Positions 5,662 to 7,435 of a stretch of DNA of 7,435 nt are shown one piece after another. This DNA is from an uncultured Bacteroidia bacterium (GTDB taxonomy: Bacteria; Bacteroidota; Bacteroidia; Bacteroidales; UBA932): contig CADBUS010000155.1 of assembly GCA_902797895.1 (NCBI GenBank), positions 1-7,435 on the forward strand. The letters are read 5' to 3'. The notes beneath the pieces were generated by a model, which was given only the letters and a program-made list of their open reading frames with translations, made no database searches and was not told the DNA's origin. The position numbers and the translations under genes were made by a program. The first letter of the stretch is position 1. Every line of letters starts with the position of its first letter.

Positions 5662-7435
5662 CTACTCTTTGATAGAGGCTGTTATGGTATAGATATTATC
5701 TCCCTTATAGTAATACTGCTCCTTAAGGTTGAATGGGGCAACTTTCACACTCTTTGGGGCATCCATTCTTTTAAGGAATTTTTTGAGGTTCTCGTTCCTG
5801 CTCTCGGCAAGGGCGAGAATCTCTTCTTCCATAACTCCGGGATTCTGTTTTAGAATTTTATTCAGATATAGGAACTGCCTAAACTCATACTCTGCCTCAG
5901 GCTTCTCCTTGGCAAGCTCTATAATCTTTTCTAACTTAGTATATTGCACAAGGTCTATATCATCTTTGAATGGCTCTATTTTTAGCTCTTCCAAATTCTC
6001 GGATGCTGCAAATATGGAGCCTATTGCCCTAAAAGGAGCGGTGGAAACTCTCTTTATAGCATTAAAGAAAGCCTTGGTTATCAGCTTTCTGTAGTTGTAT
6101 TCCGGATTATCTGTATCTCCCTCAACAGTAAAGTTGAGCTTCATCATACCCTGCTTGTTGGTTAGCAGATATACTCCCAATTTAAGCGGTACATCATATA
6201 GCGGCTTCCCCCTTTTCTTACCGAGCTTGGGCTTATAGACCTGCATAGAGTTAGTGCCGCTAATCTGCTTATTGATAATGGAGTAGCTGGCCTGTAAATT
6301 CATTACTCCTCTCTCTATTTTATAGCCTGTATAGTAGGATGAGTAAGGAGAGAAATCTTTCAGCCCCATATTTTTGGCATTAAGGGTAAGGGCTATCTGA
6401 TTCATTTTGTTAAAATCGCTCTGCCAGCTCATATCTATCTCTGCAGCATTACCTGCTATCGCCTTAATCTCTATCTTGTTCTTTTCTGTAAGCGAGAAAT
6501 TGTTGCAGCTGGCCTCAATCTCGCTGATGGCATACTCAAATCCGCCATCAATAAGCTCATCTTTAATATCAATCTTGCCGTTTGTTATATGCAGCTTATT
6601 GATATTCAGTGCCATATTTTGAAACAGATATTCTTCATCGCCACTCTGCGTCTGTTGCTCATCTTCTTCATTCAAATCTTTTATAAGGAGACTGAGATTG
6701 AGGGTGCTGTCTTTGTGGCGTACTATTTTTGCGTATGGGGAACTTATGTACAGATGCTCCATACGGGCATAGTGTTTACCCACATTAAGCCCGGATATAT
6801 AGGCAGTTACACTGTCTGCCGCAAATATCTTTTTTCCGTCGCTATCTTTGAGCAGGCTCTTTACACACTCAACATCTCCCTTTATTGTGGATTCTGCAAT
6901 ATGGCGGCTGTCTCCAACAATGGTAAGGTTTGCGTTTATCTCTCCCTCTGCCTTACTGACATTCAGATACTCTTTCAGATAGGGGAGTATTCCATCTACT
7001 CCAAACTTTTGCAGTTGCACTTCGAGCTTAAAGAGATTCTTGCTGTTGTACTCCATTTTGGCCCTGAGCTCTCCACTCTCTGCAAATTTTAGCTTAATGC
7101 CGGCATCGCCCTCTCTTTCGGTTGGGGAGATTTTGGGAATATCAACTCCTATCTTGTTGAGCTGTATTGTTTTGCCGCTCTGCCTATCGTGATATTTAAG
7201 AGAACTGTTGGCAATCTCTATATTTTTGAGCAGCACCTTCCATTTGTTGGCGGAGTTGTTGGATTGATTGAATTTTTCAACAATGTCTGAAAAATTGTAG
7301 TTGTTGCCATCTTGCTCAATTGATATATTGAGGGCGTTGAATCTTAGCCTGTTAAGCTCCAAGCGACTGCTTGCCAAAGCGGCTACGCTAAAATTAAGGC
7401 GCATATCTGCAAAATCGGCAAAGGGGGTAAGAGCA
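5662..7435 (-). CDS. AsmA-like DUF748 protein, 5' end missing
   Basis: The reading frame stays open to the window's right edge, giving 590 visible residues. The internal ATG at 7404 is not the start, because the ten codons before it (ALTPFADFAD) continue the family pattern PF-x-D leading to the N-terminal strands RLELNRLRFNALNISI and NYNFSDIVEKF. The N-terminal membrane anchor and probably some 60-100 residues lie outside. A long beta-strand-rich middle precedes the clearest part, encoded at about 6009-6205: the DUF748 pattern YDVPLKLGVYLL, then MKLNFTVEGDTDNPEYNY, LITKAFFNAIKRVSTAPF and GSIF. A charged helical C-terminus of about 120 residues follows (TKLEKIIELAKEKPEAEYEF). AsmA-like proteins are envelope proteins, several of which carry phospholipids across the periplasm. 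Whether this one does is inference. It is convergent with the fimbrial operon and shows no direct link to it. Confidence 0.87.
   Translation of the reverse strand, partial: ALTPFADFADMRLNFSVAALASSRLELNRLRFNALNISIEQDGNNYNFSDIVEKFNQSNNSANKWKVLLKNIEIANSSLKYHDRQSGKTIQLNKIGVDIPKISPTEREGDAGIKLKFAESGELRAKMEYNSKNLFKLEVQLQKFGVDGILPYLKEYLNVSKAEGEINANLTIVGDSRHIAESTIKGDVECVKSLLKDSDGKKIFAADSVTAYISGLNVGKHYARMEHLYISSPYAKIVRHKDSTLNLSLLIKDLNEEDEQQTQSGDEEYLFQNMALNINKLHITNGKIDIKDELIDGGFEYAISEIEASCNNFSLTEKNKIEIKAIAGNAAEIDMSWQSDFNKMNQIALTLNAKNMGLKDFSPYSSYYTGYKIERGVMNLQASYSIINKQISGTNSMQVYKPKLGKKRGKPLYDVPLKLGVYLLTNKQGMMKLNFTVEGDTDNPEYNYRKLITKAFFNAIKRVSTAPFRAIGSIFAASENLEELKIEPFKDDIDLVQYTKLEKIIELAKEKPEAEYEFRQFLYLNKILKQNPGVMEEEILALAESRNENLKKFLKRMDAPKSVKVAPFNLKEQYYYKGDNIYTITASIKE

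Noticed and set aside
6589..7092. 167-residue plus-strand open frame opposite the DUF748 gene
   Set aside because: It is a shadow of the clear minus-strand gene, has no recognisable signal or domain and no promoter.

Overview
The window looks like chromosomal DNA from a low-to-mid G+C member of the Bacteroidales (Bacteroidota). This rests on three things: a FimA/Mfa1-type fimbrillin next to a FimB/Mfa2-type anchor, two phylum-typical companion proteins (DUF3575 and an OmpA/TPR lipoprotein), and promoter matches to the Bacteroidota form TTTG-N19-21-TAnnTTTG with no clear Shine-Dalgarno sequences. Genus cannot be fixed from the sequence alone.

Layout: (1) 15-956, minus strand, an exported TraB/GumN-family protein. 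(2) 957-1302, a 346-bp divergent intergenic region with a near-perfect minus-strand promoter, a weaker plus-strand promoter just before the fimbrial operon, and a cluster of inverted repeats including a perfect 16-bp palindrome. (3) 1303-5642, four tightly spaced plus-strand genes (gaps 11, 12 and 9 bp) that read as one fimbrial operon: DUF3575 outer-membrane protein, OmpA-like/TPR lipoprotein, fimbrillin, and FimB/Mfa2-type anchor. (4) 5662-7435, minus strand, the C-terminal part of an AsmA-like DUF748 envelope protein whose start lies beyond the right edge. It converges on the fimbrial operon across only 19 bp.

Working model (inference): the fimbrillin and the anchor are exported as lipoproteins and form a type V pilus on the cell surface. 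The DUF3575 protein sits in or at the outer membrane. The OmpA/TPR lipoprotein stays on the periplasmic side and ties the assembly to peptidoglycan. No separate tip or accessory pilins (Mfa3-5 or FimC-E type), no dedicated protease, no local regulator, no mobile element, no CRISPR and no RNA gene were seen. The families are known. The less explored parts are the periplasmic OmpA/TPR module, the operator-like palindromes, and how a fimbrillin without an arginine at the usual maturation region is processed.
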